From the NCBI GenBank assembly GCA_025352965.1, contig JANXRP010000128.1, positions 1-33,777 of the forward strand: 33,777 nt of DNA. Direction: 5' to 3'. The notes under the pieces are model-generated. The model was not told where the DNA came from and did no database searches. It saw only the letters and a program-made list of their open reading frames with translations. The stretch's first letter is position 1, and each line of letters begins with the position of its first letter. Positions 9,352 to 17,799 of this stretch are shown here, one piece after another. The position numbers and the translations under genes are program-made. This stretch comes from Comamonadaceae bacterium. Lineage in GTDB: Bacteria > Pseudomonadota > Gammaproteobacteria > Burkholderiales > Burkholderiaceae_C.

Positions 9352-10596
9352 ATGACAAAACGTAGAGTTGTGGTGACAGGTCTTGGTTGCGTGACCCCCG
9401 TGGGTAACGATGTGGCGACGAGCTGGGCAAATTTGCTGGCAGGCCAATCGGGCATTGCCAATATCACCAAATTTGATGCTGCAGCATTTGCTTGCACATT
9501 TGCGGGCGAGGTGAAGGGCTTCAAGGTGGAGGATTACCTCAACACCAAAGAAGTCCGCACCATGGATACGTTTATTCATTACGGTATTGCGGCGGCTGAC
9601 CAAGCCGTGCGCGATGCGGGCTTGCTGACTGGCGAGGCGCTGGGCGAGGAAGAGTCTTTGCGCATCGGTTGCAACATTGGCTCAGGCATTGGTGGGTTGC
9701 CGCTGATTGAAGAGACGCAAATTGAGCTAACCGCTCGTGGTCCGCGCCGCATCACGCCATTTTTTGTGCCTGCGTCCATCATTAACATGATCTCGGGTCA
9801 TGTGTCGATTCGCTTTGGTTTTAAAGGTCCAAATATTGCCGTCGTCACGGCTTGCACCACGGGCTTGCATGCCATTGGCCTGTCGGCGCGGATGATTGAA
9901 TATGGCGATGCGGATGTGATGATCGCTGGCGGGGCCGAGTCTACGGTGTCGCCACTCGGTATTGGCGGATTTGCGGCGGCACGCGCGCTGTCTACTCGCA
10001 ACGACGACCCCGCTACGGCTTCGCGCCCATTTGACAAAGACCGTGACGGCTTTGTGCTGGGCGAAGGTGCGGGCGTATTGGTGCTAGAAGAATATGAACA
10101 CGCCAAAGCACGTGGTGCCAAGATTTACTGCGAACTCTCAGGCTTTGGCATGAGTGGCGACGCGTACCACATGACGGCGCCCAATACCGACGGCCCACGC
10201 CGCGCCATGGTCAATGCCCTTGCTAACGCGGGGGTGAACCCAGACCAAGTGAACTACGTTAACGCGCACGGCACATCCACGCCGCTGGGCGACATCAACG
10301 AAACCAACGCGATCAAAGCTGCGCTGGGTGATGCGGCTCGGCGAGCGCTTATCAACTCGACTAAATCTATGACAGGGCATTTGCTAGGCGGTGCAGGCGG
10401 CATTGAGTCGGTGTTCACGGTGCTCGCACTACACCACCAAAAAAGCCCACCAACAATCAATATCTTTAACCAAGACCCAGAGTGCGATTTGGACTATTGC
10501 GCCAATACCGCGCGGGACGTAAAAATTGACGTGGCGCTTAAAAACAACTTTGGTTTTGGTGGTACCAACGGTAGTTTGATCTTTAAGAGAATTTAA
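9352..10596 (+). CDS. fabF: 3-oxoacyl-[ACP] synthase II (KAS II)
   Basis: Condenses malonyl-ACP with acyl-ACP in fatty acid elongation. The 414 residues contain the Cys-His-His triad: Cys168 in [12 protein letters not shown], the first His in [11 protein letters not shown], and the second in [15 protein letters not shown]. The C-terminal [10 protein letters not shown] is also present. ATG 9352 is chosen over an in-frame GTG at 9346 because GGAG (9340-9343) lies 8 nt before the ATG but only 2 nt before the GTG. Only 32 nt lie between the acpP terminator and the ATG, so a dedicated fabF promoter would have to overlap the terminator; otherwise expression depends on read-through. Confidence 0.97.
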   Translation: MTKRRVVVTGLGCVTPVGNDVATSWANLLAGQSGIANITKFDAAAFACTFAGEVKGFKVEDYLNTKEVRTMDTFIHYGIAAADQAVRDAGLLTGEALGEEESLRIGCNIGSGIGGLPLIEETQIELTARGPRRITPFFVPASIINMISGHVSIRFGFKGPNIAVVTACTTGLHAIGLSARMIEYGDADVMIAGGAESTVSPLGIGGFAAARALSTRNDDPATASRPFDKDRDGFVLGEGAGVLVLEEYEHAKARGAKIYCELSGFGMSGDAYHMTAPNTDGPRRAMVNALANAGVNPDQVNYVNAHGTSTPLGDINETNAIKAALGDAARRALINSTKSMTGHLLGGAGGIESVFTVLALHHQKSPPTINIFNQDPECDLDYCANTARDVKIDVALKNNFGFGGTNGSLIFKRI

Positions 10597-10615
10597 TTAG
10601 GGTCAGATCCTAATT
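10595..10615 (+). terminator. Palindromic hairpin at the fabF stop codon
   Basis: AATTAGGGT (10595-10603) pairs with ATCCTAATT (10607-10615), with one G-T pair, around a CAG loop, giving 9 bp. It begins inside the TAA stop of fabF and is followed by CTTTCTAATTCTTT. The stem is AT-rich, so it could be a weak terminator or a processing/stability hairpin, or a lone REP-like palindrome. plsY follows 25 nt downstream without an obvious ribosome site. Confidence 0.45.
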
Positions 10616-10640
10616 CTTTCTAATTCTTTGCCAACTGTTT

Positions 10641-11264
10641 ATGTTGTATACGCTACTTGCCATCATCGCCGCCTATTTACTAGGCGCTCTCACTTTTGCC
10701 GTCTTTGTTTGCAAGATGCTGGGCCTGCCCGATCCGCGCAGCTATGGCAGCAACAATCCTGGCGCGAGCAATGTGCTTAGGTCAGGCAGCAAGTTGGCAG
10801 CGATTTTGACGCTGCTGCTCGACGCGTTCAAAGGATTTATTCCTGTATTGCTTGTCAAGCTTGATGGCGAGCCTTATGGAATGGGCGCTGGCACCATGGC
10901 ACTTGTTGGTCTTGCCGCATTTTTAGGGCACCTCTACCCTATCTTTTTTGGGTTCAAAGGTGGCAAGGGCGTGGCCACCGCAGCAGGCGTGATTCTCGCC
11001 ATCAGCTGGCCGCTAGGCCTTGCTACGCTTGGCACGTGGCTCATCATTGCGTATTTCTTTCGCTATTCATCGCTCGCGGCCTTGGTCGCCGCAGTCTTTG
11101 CGCCCGTCTATTACCTCATGGGTGATGGCGTGGCTTGGAGTGCCGATAAGTCAATCGTGATGGCATTGGTTGTGATGAGCGCAATGCTGGTCTACGCGCA
11201 CCGCGAGAACATCACGCGGCTGCTGAAAGGTACGGAGTCGCGATTAGGTAAAAAAGCCGCTTAG
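10641..11264 (+). CDS. plsY: Glycerol-3-phosphate acyltransferase PlsY
   Basis: Inner-membrane enzyme that acylates the sn-1 position of glycerol-3-phosphate from acyl-phosphate, the first step of phospholipid synthesis in the PlsX/PlsY route. The 207 residues hold several membrane helices and the family signatures [13 protein letters not shown] (G3P binding), LLDAFKG, and [21 protein letters not shown] (acyl-phosphate and catalytic loop). ATG 10641 gives [20 protein letters not shown], a good first helix; there is no clear Shine-Dalgarno. It follows fabF, consistent with a lipid-synthesis unit. Its stop overlaps the stop of convergent fbp by 4 nt. Confidence 0.95.
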   Translation: MLYTLLAIIAAYLLGALTFAVFVCKMLGLPDPRSYGSNNPGASNVLRSGSKLAAILTLLLDAFKGFIPVLLVKLDGEPYGMGAGTMALVGLAAFLGHLYPIFFGFKGGKGVATAAGVILAISWPLGLATLGTWLIIAYFFRYSSLAALVAAVFAPVYYLMGDGVAWSADKSIVMALVVMSAMLVYAHRENITRLLKGTESRLGKKAA

Positions 11265-12262
11265 GCGTGATACCCCGTTACGCGCTCCACTTCATTCTTC
11301 GCACCCAAAATCACACTCACACGTTCGTGCAGGTTTTTGGGTTGAATATCTAAAATTCGCTGCTTGCCGTTGGTGGCAGAACCGCCCGCTTGCTCGATTA
11401 GCCAGCTCATCGGATTGGCTTCGTACATGAGGCGGAGCTTGCCTGGTTTTTCAGGCTCGCGCTTATCCCATGGGTACATAAAGATCCCGCCACGCGACAA
11501 GATGCGGTGAACTTCTGCCACCATGCTGGCAATCCAGCGCATGTTGAAGTCTTTTTTTCGTACACCTGTTTTGCCAGCCAGGCATTCGTCGATATAGCGT
11601 TTGACGGGCTCATCCCAGTGGCGCATATTGCTCATGTTGATGGCGAACTCTTTGGTGTCCTCAGCGACGCGTACGTTTTCTTCGGTCAGCACGAAGCTAC
11701 CTTGCTCGCGGTCTAGCGTAAACATCGCCACGCCATCGCCCACGGTCAATACTAGCGTGGTCTGCGGGCCATAGACGCAGTAACCTGCAGCGACTTGCGC
11801 TGTGCCTTTTTGCAAGAAATCCTTTTCACTCACGCCTGCATCACCATCGGGTTTTTTGAGTACGCTAAAAATCGTACCGATGCTGACATTGATGTCAATG
11901 TTGGACGAGCCATCGAGTGGATCAAATAGCAACAAGTATTCGCCTTGCGGATACCGATTGGGCACGACGTAGATGCCCTCCATCTCTTCGGAGGCCATCG
12001 CCGCCAAGTGACCGCCCCATTCGTTGGCCTCAATCAGCACTTCGTTGGCGATGATGTCTAGCTTTTTTTGTACCTCACCCTGCACGTTTTCGCTCTCAGC
12101 CGAGCCCATGACTTCACCAAGATTACCTTTGTTGACAGCATGACTAATGGTTTTGCAGCACCGCGCCACCACTTCTAAAAGTAACCGTAACTGAGCTGGG
12201 ATGTGACCATGGTCGCGTTGTTGCTCGACCAAATAGCGGGTAAGAGAGATTTTTTGTGTCAT
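11261..12262 (-). CDS. fbp: Fructose-1,6-bisphosphatase class I
   Basis: Hydrolyses fructose-1,6-bisphosphate to fructose-6-phosphate in gluconeogenesis; metal dependent. The 333 residues include the metal/substrate block [20 protein letters not shown] (about residues 108-127), the upstream ASEEMEG acidic site, and NMRHWDEP and [24 protein letters not shown] segments typical of the class I enzyme. It starts 9 nt after the stop of ugpE on the same strand, so it is probably co-transcribed with the sugar-phosphate permease genes. Both deal with glycerol-phosphate/hexose-phosphate metabolism, but a direct functional link is only inferred. Confidence 0.96.
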   Translation of the reverse strand: MTQKISLTRYLVEQQRDHGHIPAQLRLLLEVVARCCKTISHAVNKGNLGEVMGSAESENVQGEVQKKLDIIANEVLIEANEWGGHLAAMASEEMEGIYVVPNRYPQGEYLLLFDPLDGSSNIDINVSIGTIFSVLKKPDGDAGVSEKDFLQKGTAQVAAGYCVYGPQTTLVLTVGDGVAMFTLDREQGSFVLTEENVRVAEDTKEFAINMSNMRHWDEPVKRYIDECLAGKTGVRKKDFNMRWIASMVAEVHRILSRGGIFMYPWDKREPEKPGKLRLMYEANPMSWLIEQAGGSATNGKQRILDIQPKNLHERVSVILGAKNEVERVTGYHA

Positions 12263-12271
12263 GAACCGATT

Positions 12272-13120
12272 TTACTTCTCGGCATCCACCAAGCCCTTCA
12301 CAAACCAGCGTTGCATGCCAATCACCACTAGCACGGGTGGAATGAGCGCCAGCATGGCGGTCGCCATGACTAAAGGCCACTCCACTTGGCTCTCAGCAGA
12401 AATCATTTGTTTGATGCCAATCACGATGGGGTAGTACTTTTCTTCTGTGCTGACGAGAAGCGGCCACAGGTATTGGTTCCAACCGTAGATGAACATGATG
12501 ACAAATAGCGCTGCGATATTGGTTTTAGACAGCGGCAACAGCACATCCCAAAAAAAGCGCATGGGGCTTGCCCCGTCCATGCGCGAGGCTTCTGCTAGCT
12601 CGTCGGGGATGGTCATAAAAAACTGCCTGAACAAAAACGTGGCTGTGGCAGATGCCAGTAGCGGCAGCGTGAGTCCTGCATAGCTGTTGAGCATTCCCAG
12701 GTTGCTCACGATTTGGTAGGTGGGCGAGATGCGCACTTCCACGGGCAGCATGAGCGTAATAAAAATAAGCCAAAACACCATCTGCTTGAAGCGAAAACGG
12801 AAGTACACCAAAGCAAATGCGGAGATCAGCGCAAGGATAATTTTGCCAACGGCAATGAGCGAAGCAATCACAAAGCTCACCCCCAGCATGCGCAGCACGG
12901 GCGCGCGCGTACCGCCTGTGCCGCCCGAGGTTAAAACTTGGCCGTAGTTTGCCCATAGCTCTGCGCCAGGCCATATAGGCATTGGGCTGGCGATGATGGC
13001 ATCTAAGGTGTGGGTCGAGCCAACGAAGGCAATCCAAATGGGCAGTGCGACCACCAACACGCCCACAATCAAGATGCCGTGCGAGAGCCAATCGAGAAGT
13101 GGTTTGCGTTCAACCATCAA
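12272..13120 (-). CDS. ugpE: ABC transporter permease, UgpE type
   Basis: One of two inner-membrane subunits of an sn-glycerol-3-phosphate (or related carbohydrate) importer of the MalG/UgpE family. The 282 residues contain about six hydrophobic helices and the EAA loop EASRMDGASPMRFFWDVLLP, which docks the ATPase. LWPLLVSTEEKYYPIVIGIKQMI resembles UgpE. It overlaps the end of ugpA by 4 nt (13117-13120). No UgpC ATPase gene follows; fbp does. Substrate is judged from UgpA/UgpE similarity and could be another glycerol- or sugar-type solute. Confidence 0.85.
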   Translation of the reverse strand: MMVERKPLLDWLSHGILIVGVLVVALPIWIAFVGSTHTLDAIIASPMPIWPGAELWANYGQVLTSGGTGGTRAPVLRMLGVSFVIASLIAVGKIILALISAFALVYFRFRFKQMVFWLIFITLMLPVEVRISPTYQIVSNLGMLNSYAGLTLPLLASATATFLFRQFFMTIPDELAEASRMDGASPMRFFWDVLLPLSKTNIAALFVIMFIYGWNQYLWPLLVSTEEKYYPIVIGIKQMISAESQVEWPLVMATAMLALIPPVLVVIGMQRWFVKGLVDAEK

Positions 13121-14010
13121 TAGTTCACCTTTTTTTCGACATAGCGAAACTGCACGATCGTGAGCACCACCACAATCGCCATCAAAATAACGCTTTGCGC
13201 GGCCGAGCCGCCTAAGTCTTGCGCTTTAAAGCCGTCGTAGTACACGCGGTAAACCAGGATAGCGGTGTCTTTGCCAGGGCCGCCATGTGTGGTGGCATCC
13301 ACGATGGCGAAGGTGTCAAAAAAAGCGTAGACGATATTGATGACAAGCAAGAAAAATGTGGTTGGCGTCAGCAGCGGAAACGTAATCGTCCAAAACCTGC
13401 GCCAAGGGCTAGCGCCGTCAATCGACGCGGCTTCAATTAGCGAGCGAGGGATGGATTGCAAGCCCGCCAAGAAGAAGAGGAAGTTGTAGCTAATTTGCTT
13501 CCACACAGCGGCCATCACGATCAGTGTCATGGCGTGCGTGCTATTGAGGGCATAGTTCCAATCGACGCCAAGCAGGTGTAGCACATAAGTCAGCACGCCA
13601 AATGAACTGTTAAACAAAAACATCCACAGCACGGCGGCCACCACAGGCGCGACGGCGTAAGGCGTAATAAGCAGCGTTTTGTACAGCGCCGCACCACGCA
13701 TGACGCGATTGGCACAAACAGCCAAGAGTAAAGAGAATGAAAGCCCAATGCCCGCCACCAGCGTGGAGAAGAATGCCGTCGTTTTGAATGAACCCAAATA
13801 CGTCGGATCAGCCCAGAGCGCTTTGAAGTTTTCCAGCCCTACAAATTCGCGGCTCACGCCAAAGGCATCCTCTTGCAGTACCGATTGATAGAGCGCTTGC
13901 GCGGCGGGCCAAAAGAAAAACAACGCCACGATGACCAGCTGCGGCGCAAGCAAGAGCCACGGCAACCAGCGATGCGTGAGTCGAGTCGAGAAGGTGACGC
14001 GCTTTTCCAT
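13117..14010 (-). CDS. ugpA: ABC transporter permease, UgpA type
   Basis: Partner permease of UgpE. From ATG 14010 the protein has 297 residues, close to E. coli UgpA, beginning MEKRVTFSTRLTHRWLPWLL. It shows LLAPQLVIVALFFFWPA, FVGLENFKALWADP and the EAA loop EAASIDGASPWRRFW. An ATG nine codons upstream (14037) has a good Shine-Dalgarno (AGGAGAAG) and is the main alternative; it would add MRIVYAYAN and make the two divergent start codons overlap in CATG. I prefer 14010 on length and family N-terminus. The substrate-binding protein gene ugpB, usually upstream, is absent: the next gene is divergent. Confidence 0.82.
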   Translation of the reverse strand: MEKRVTFSTRLTHRWLPWLLLAPQLVIVALFFFWPAAQALYQSVLQEDAFGVSREFVGLENFKALWADPTYLGSFKTTAFFSTLVAGIGLSFSLLLAVCANRVMRGAALYKTLLITPYAVAPVVAAVLWMFLFNSSFGVLTYVLHLLGVDWNYALNSTHAMTLIVMAAVWKQISYNFLFFLAGLQSIPRSLIEAASIDGASPWRRFWTITFPLLTPTTFFLLVINIVYAFFDTFAIVDATTHGGPGKDTAILVYRVYYDGFKAQDLGGSAAQSVILMAIVVVLTIVQFRYVEKKVNY

Positions 14011-14023
14011 GTTGGCATAAGCA

Positions 14024-14029
14024 TAAACT
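14024..14029 (+). promoter_or_regulatory. Candidate -10 box for the EamA gene (leaderless start)
   Basis: TAAACT (4/6 match to TATAAT) ends 6 nt before ATG 14036, and no Shine-Dalgarno is present. A transcript start at the ATG would give a leaderless message. No good -35 is seen. Weak alone; listed because the same geometry recurs at the other divergent gene starts in this window. Confidence 0.3.
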
Positions 14030-14035
14030 ATCCGC

Positions 14036-14944
14036 ATGAACACTTCTCCTGCTCGCAAAACTCATCTTGACGCTTTGGCTATCGGCTTGCTACTCATTTG
14101 CTGCGTCTTTTGGGGTTGGCAGCAAGCGCTGGTGAAGGCCACGCTGCCAATGATTCCGCCTGTGCTGCAAGTGGGTGTACGCTTTGCGCTAGGGACGCTG
14201 GTGCTGATGTTGTGGTGCCGCTATCGTCCCGGTGCGGGTAAGGTTGATTTATGGAGCGCTGACGGCACGCTAGGCGCAGGATTGTTGGTGGGCGGTTTAT
14301 TTGCGCTGGAGTTTGTTTGCTTGTATGTGGGGCTGGTGCATACCAGCGCGTCAAGACTCACTCTCTTTTTGTACACCTCGCCGTTTATCGTTGCCTTGGT
14401 GTTGCCGCGCTTTATTCCTAGCGAGCGTTTAAAGCCTTTGCAGTGGGTGGGTTTGGCCTGTGCTTTTGTCGCCGTGATGCTGGCGATGATGGATAAGCTG
14501 GATGGCGGATCGATGCTGGGCGATTTGCTGGCGTTGGCGGCAGGATTGTTTTGGGGTTTGACGACGGTGGCCATCCGTAGCACCAGTCTTGCGCGGGTGA
14601 GTGCTGAAAAATTATTGTTTTATCAATTGATCATTAGTGCTGCTTTGCTGTTGCCGCTATCCCTCTTGATGGGTGAAAACTGGAGCGCCACACTGGCTGG
14701 CATGACGGGTTTTGCTTGGGGCTCGCTTGCCATCCAAGTGTTTGTGGGAGCGTTTGCGAGTTATCTCACGTGGATGTGGATGCTGGGGCGTTATCCAGCG
14801 ACCAAGCTTTCGTCGTTTGTGTTTTTAACACCTGTGTTTGCACTGGTGTTTGCTGCCGCTTGGCTGGGCGAGCCGATCACGGCCAAGCTTGTGACAGCGC
14901 TGGTGCTGGTGGGCGTAGGCATTGTGCTGGTCAATCGCAAATGA
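14036..14944 (+). CDS. EamA/DMT superfamily transporter
   Basis: Inner-membrane permease of the drug/metabolite transporter superfamily, with about ten hydrophobic segments in 302 residues arranged as two EamA repeats (about 15-145 and 160-300). Characteristic fragments are FWGWQQALVKATLP, YVGLVHTSASRLTLFLYTSPF (end of repeat one) and SYLTWMWMLGRYPATKLSSFVFLTPVFALVFAAAWLGEP (repeat two; the last part is the usual signature). Members export amino acids, nucleosides or drugs; the substrate cannot be read from sequence. ATG 14036 is the only start that keeps helix one. The stop overlaps the next gene's start in ATGA (14941-14944), implying coupled expression. Confidence 0.88.
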   Translation: MNTSPARKTHLDALAIGLLLICCVFWGWQQALVKATLPMIPPVLQVGVRFALGTLVLMLWCRYRPGAGKVDLWSADGTLGAGLLVGGLFALEFVCLYVGLVHTSASRLTLFLYTSPFIVALVLPRFIPSERLKPLQWVGLACAFVAVMLAMMDKLDGGSMLGDLLALAAGLFWGLTTVAIRSTSLARVSAEKLLFYQLIISAALLLPLSLLMGENWSATLAGMTGFAWGSLAIQVFVGAFASYLTWMWMLGRYPATKLSSFVFLTPVFALVFAAAWLGEPITAKLVTALVLVGVGIVLVNRK

Positions 14945-16617
14945 ATCTCACGATCGCGCAACCTACAAATTTCGATCGGCTCATTGAGCTTTCAGCCCAG
15001 CAGTATCACGCGGGTCAGCCAGAGCTGACGCTGGCGACGTGTCAGCAAATTCTTACGCAGGATATCCATCACGTGATGGCTTGGAGCAACGCCTCGGCGG
15101 CGCTAGCAGCGCTGGGGCGCTGGGTAGACGCATTGGCGTATGTGCGGCAAGCCTTGGCGTTAGAGCCACACAGGTTAGATGCACTCAATAATGGCGCGCA
15201 GATTTTGCTCGCACTGGGTCGTTTGGATGAGGCTTGTGCGCTTTTTCGCAATCTGGGTTGGACGCAGCACCAAGCCAAAGAGCGAGCTGCAGCGATGGCG
15301 AGTTATGAGCGGGCACTATCGATGAATCCTAACGACGTCGAGTCCTTGCATGTGTTGGCGGGGCTGCACAGCGAGGGCAAAGAGGTGACGCAGGCTTTGG
15401 TTTTGATGAACCGTGGGTTGGCGATTAACCCACTGCACTTAACGACCTTAGCCGCCAAGGGTAACTTGCTGGGAGGCCAATCAGGACAAGGCTTAGAGGC
15501 CGAGACCTGCTTTAAAACAGCACTATCGGTAGACCCGAATCATTGGATGACGCTGTACAACTACGGCGTTTATTTGGCGAGTATGCGGCGCTATGCCGAA
15601 GCGATTGAGATGTACGAGCGAGCGGGCCGTGCGGATCCGAATCATCACTTGTCGTTTTGGAATTTGTCGAACTTGCTGCTGCGGCTGGGTGACTATCCGA
15701 GGGCCTGGCCGATGTACGAGTGGCGCTGGAAAACGGATCACTTAAAGCCCGCTTATTTGCAATTACCGATGCCGCTTTGGACGGGGCAGGACTTGAAGGG
15801 CAAGCGTATTTTGTTGCATTTTGAACAAGGCTACGGCGATGCGTTTCAGTTCATTCGCCTCGCCAAAGATGTGGCTGCACGAGGAGCGCATGTCACCATC
15901 TTTATGCCACGCGAGATTTGCGAAAACTTTGTCGGCGCTGACGGCGTGCATGAGATTCGTCCGTGGAACGACATTCCGCAAGGGTTTGACTATCACGCGC
16001 CCTTGATGTCGCTGCCTGCGCCGCTGGGATTGACGATTCACAACATCCCAAGCGCCACGCCTTATCTATTCGCTAGTCCACAGCGCATCAGGCTTTGGCA
16101 AGAGCGACTGCCAAAACTGGATAAGCGCAAAAAGCAAAAATTAAGAGTCGGTTTGACTTGGTGCGGTCGCCCGACGCATGACAACGACCGTAATCGCTCG
16201 CTTGCGTTTGCCGAGCTGCTACCGCTGATTGACGCTTTCCCACAGATAGAGTTTGTCTCGGTGCAAGTTGGGCCGCGAGAGTCTGATTTGGCAGACTTAG
16301 CCGCGTGTCAGCAGATGGTGCGTGCCGAGTCTGCGATTCAAGATTTTTCAGATACAGCCGCGCTGGTCATGCAGCTTGATTTGCTGATTAGTGTGGACAC
16401 GGCAGTCGTGCATTTGGCGGGCGCTTTGGGTAAACCTGTGTGGGCTTTGATTGCGGCATCCTCCGACTGGCGCTGGCTAGAGGAGCGCGAAGATACGCCG
16501 TGGTATCCCAATGTGCGGCTTTTTCGTCAAACGGATGCGGACGGTAAAACATGGAACTGGATGCCCGTATTGGCACGCATCCAGCTAGAGCTTCAAAAAT
16601 TACTTCTTGGCGAGTAA
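14941..16617 (+). CDS. TPR protein with GT9-like glycosyltransferase domain
   Basis: The 558-residue protein begins with about six TPRs (residues 15-270), e.g. CFKTALSVDPNHWMTLYNYGVYL. The linker motif WPMYEWRWKTD follows, then a C-terminal GT-B domain resembling heptosyltransferases (about 300-555): HFEQGYGDAFQFIRLAK near its start, RVGLTWCGRPTHDNDRNRS, and SVDTAVVHLAGALGKPVWAL, the nucleotide-sugar side. It ends in the shared W-x-W-L-x-x-R-x-D-(T/S)-PWYP block. Predicted role is sugar transfer, acceptor unknown. ATG 14941 overlaps the EamA stop by 4 nt; an open frame extends upstream to 14716 but only inside EamA and has no TPR character. Its tail overlaps yidB, on the opposite strand, by 18 nt. 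Confidence 0.82.
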   Translation: MNLTIAQPTNFDRLIELSAQQYHAGQPELTLATCQQILTQDIHHVMAWSNASAALAALGRWVDALAYVRQALALEPHRLDALNNGAQILLALGRLDEACALFRNLGWTQHQAKERAAAMASYERALSMNPNDVESLHVLAGLHSEGKEVTQALVLMNRGLAINPLHLTTLAAKGNLLGGQSGQGLEAETCFKTALSVDPNHWMTLYNYGVYLASMRRYAEAIEMYERAGRADPNHHLSFWNLSNLLLRLGDYPRAWPMYEWRWKTDHLKPAYLQLPMPLWTGQDLKGKRILLHFEQGYGDAFQFIRLAKDVAARGAHVTIFMPREICENFVGADGVHEIRPWNDIPQGFDYHAPLMSLPAPLGLTIHNIPSATPYLFASPQRIRLWQERLPKLDKRKKQKLRVGLTWCGRPTHDNDRNRSLAFAELLPLIDAFPQIEFVSVQVGPRESDLADLAACQQMVRAESAIQDFSDTAALVMQLDLLISVDTAVVHLAGALGKPVWALIAASSDWRWLEEREDTPWYPNVRLFRQTDADGKTWNWMPVLARIQLELQKLLLGE

Positions 16618-17025
16618 GCCGCCTAGCATGCCAGCTAGGTCACCCATATTGCCAAGCCCGCCTGCTGGAGCCGCGCCGTTAGGTGTGAGCTTGTCTACCA
16701 AGCCTGGCAACATGGTGCTGAGTTGACCCATGGCATCCGCAGGGTTGATGCCCAATTTGGCGGCAATGCCAGCAACGGCATCGGAGCCTAATATGCTTTG
16801 TAATTGCTCAGCGCTAATCGGCAAGTTTTGTCCGCCGCCAATCCAAGAGCTGACAACGTTGCCAAGCCCAGCTTGCTCGAACTTGCCAACCAATCCGCCG
16901 AGACCGCCGTGGTCGCCGTCGTTCGCTAAGAGGCTACCTGCTACGCTAGCAATGGCACCAGCGGCTCCGCCTTGCTGACCCATGTTGCCCAAAACTGCAC
17001 CCAAAATATTGCCGAACATGCCCAT
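16600..17025 (-). CDS. yidB: YidB/DUF937 family protein
   Basis: Small soluble protein (141 residues) of the YidB family, function not established. Seen: a Gly/Ala-rich N-terminus (MGMFGNILGAVLGNMGQQGG), then LVGKFEQAGLGNVVSSWIGGGQNLPISAEQLQSILG (about 45-80), the core of the family, and a Gly/Leu/Met-rich C-terminal tail ending in LAKK. AGGAG 7 nt before the ATG is a good ribosome site. It is the last gene of the amgK-rsmE-yidB series on this strand. Confidence 0.88.
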   Translation of the reverse strand: MGMFGNILGAVLGNMGQQGGAAGAIASVAGSLLANDGDHGGLGGLVGKFEQAGLGNVVSSWIGGGQNLPISAEQLQSILGSDAVAGIAAKLGINPADAMGQLSTMLPGLVDKLTPNGAAPAGGLGNMGDLAGMLGGLLAKK

Positions 17026-17056
17026 CTCAATCTCCTAGTTAATAAAAAATACTATC

Positions 17057-17797
17057 TTATCCGCAAGCCAAGATGACCAAAGCAGCTATCGCTGCCGTCT
17101 CCGCGCGTAGCACCCTATTCCCGAGGGTGGCGGGCTGGTAGCCTGCCGCCAGCGCTTTGGATTCCTCAGCAGGAGACAAGCCGCCTTCTGCCCCTGAGAG
17201 TACAAAAACGGCCTCGCAGCCGTTACTGGATAAGGCTTGTAGCTGTGCCGTGAGAGTTTTGCTGTCTTCGCGCAGACTCAAAATGACGCGAGTGGTGTTC
17301 TCTAGTGTTGCGTTTTTTTGTGCCGCCAGATATTCGGAAAGCGTTTTGACAACATGGATTTGCGGTGCGCGATTACGCCCCGATTGCTCGCAGGCCGCAT
17401 GGGCTATGCCTTGCCAGTGAGCTTGTTTTTTTTCCGCTCGTTCGCCAGCAAGGCGCAGTACGCCACGCTCGGTCATCAGGGGCTGGATGCTGGCCACGCC
17501 TAACTCGGTGGCTTTTTCGACCAACCAATCCATGCGCTCGTTGGCGGGAACGCCTAGCGCCAAATGCACGGCCAGTTTGGCTTCGCGTTCGATAGCATGA
17601 TGTGCCGTTACTTTCACAGTAACGCTGGATTTGCCCATGCGCACAATCACAGCCTCACACTCGCCGCCTTCTCCATCAAACAGCGTGAGCGTCATTTCGG
17701 GCTGCATCCGTAGCACTTGCACGTGACGCGCCGCGCCAGCTGGCAACTCTAGTGTGAGGCCGATGGAAAGCGGGGAGGAGCAATAAAAGCGTGGCAT
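17057..17797 (-). CDS. rsmE: 16S rRNA (uracil-1498-N3)-methyltransferase
   Basis: SPOUT-class enzyme that methylates N3 of U1498 in 16S rRNA in the assembled small subunit. The 246 residues have an N-terminal PUA-like part (AARHVQVLRMQPEMTLTLFDGEGGE) and the C-terminal knotted methyltransferase: LVEKATELGVASIQPLMTERG, the SAM-binding FVLSGAEGGLSPAEE, and LGNRVLRAETAAIAALVIL. It starts 2 nt after the amgK-like gene and 31 nt before yidB on the same strand. Confidence 0.96.
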   Translation of the reverse strand: MPRFYCSSPLSIGLTLELPAGAARHVQVLRMQPEMTLTLFDGEGGECEAVIVRMGKSSVTVKVTAHHAIEREAKLAVHLALGVPANERMDWLVEKATELGVASIQPLMTERGVLRLAGERAEKKQAHWQGIAHAACEQSGRNRAPQIHVVKTLSEYLAAQKNATLENTTRVILSLREDSKTLTAQLQALSSNGCEAVFVLSGAEGGLSPAEESKALAAGYQPATLGNRVLRAETAAIAALVILACG

Positions 17798-17799
17798 AG

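Noticed and set aside
12525-13091. Long antisense frame inside ugpE
   Set aside because: Its translation is His/Ala/Arg-rich with no domain and mirrors the permease codons; typical shadow of a GC-rich gene.
14716-14940. Upstream in-frame extension of the TPR-GT9 gene into EamA
   Set aside because: The 75 extra residues are Cys/Val/Gly-rich frame-shadow of EamA with no TPR character; ATG 14941 with the ATGA overlap explains the start.
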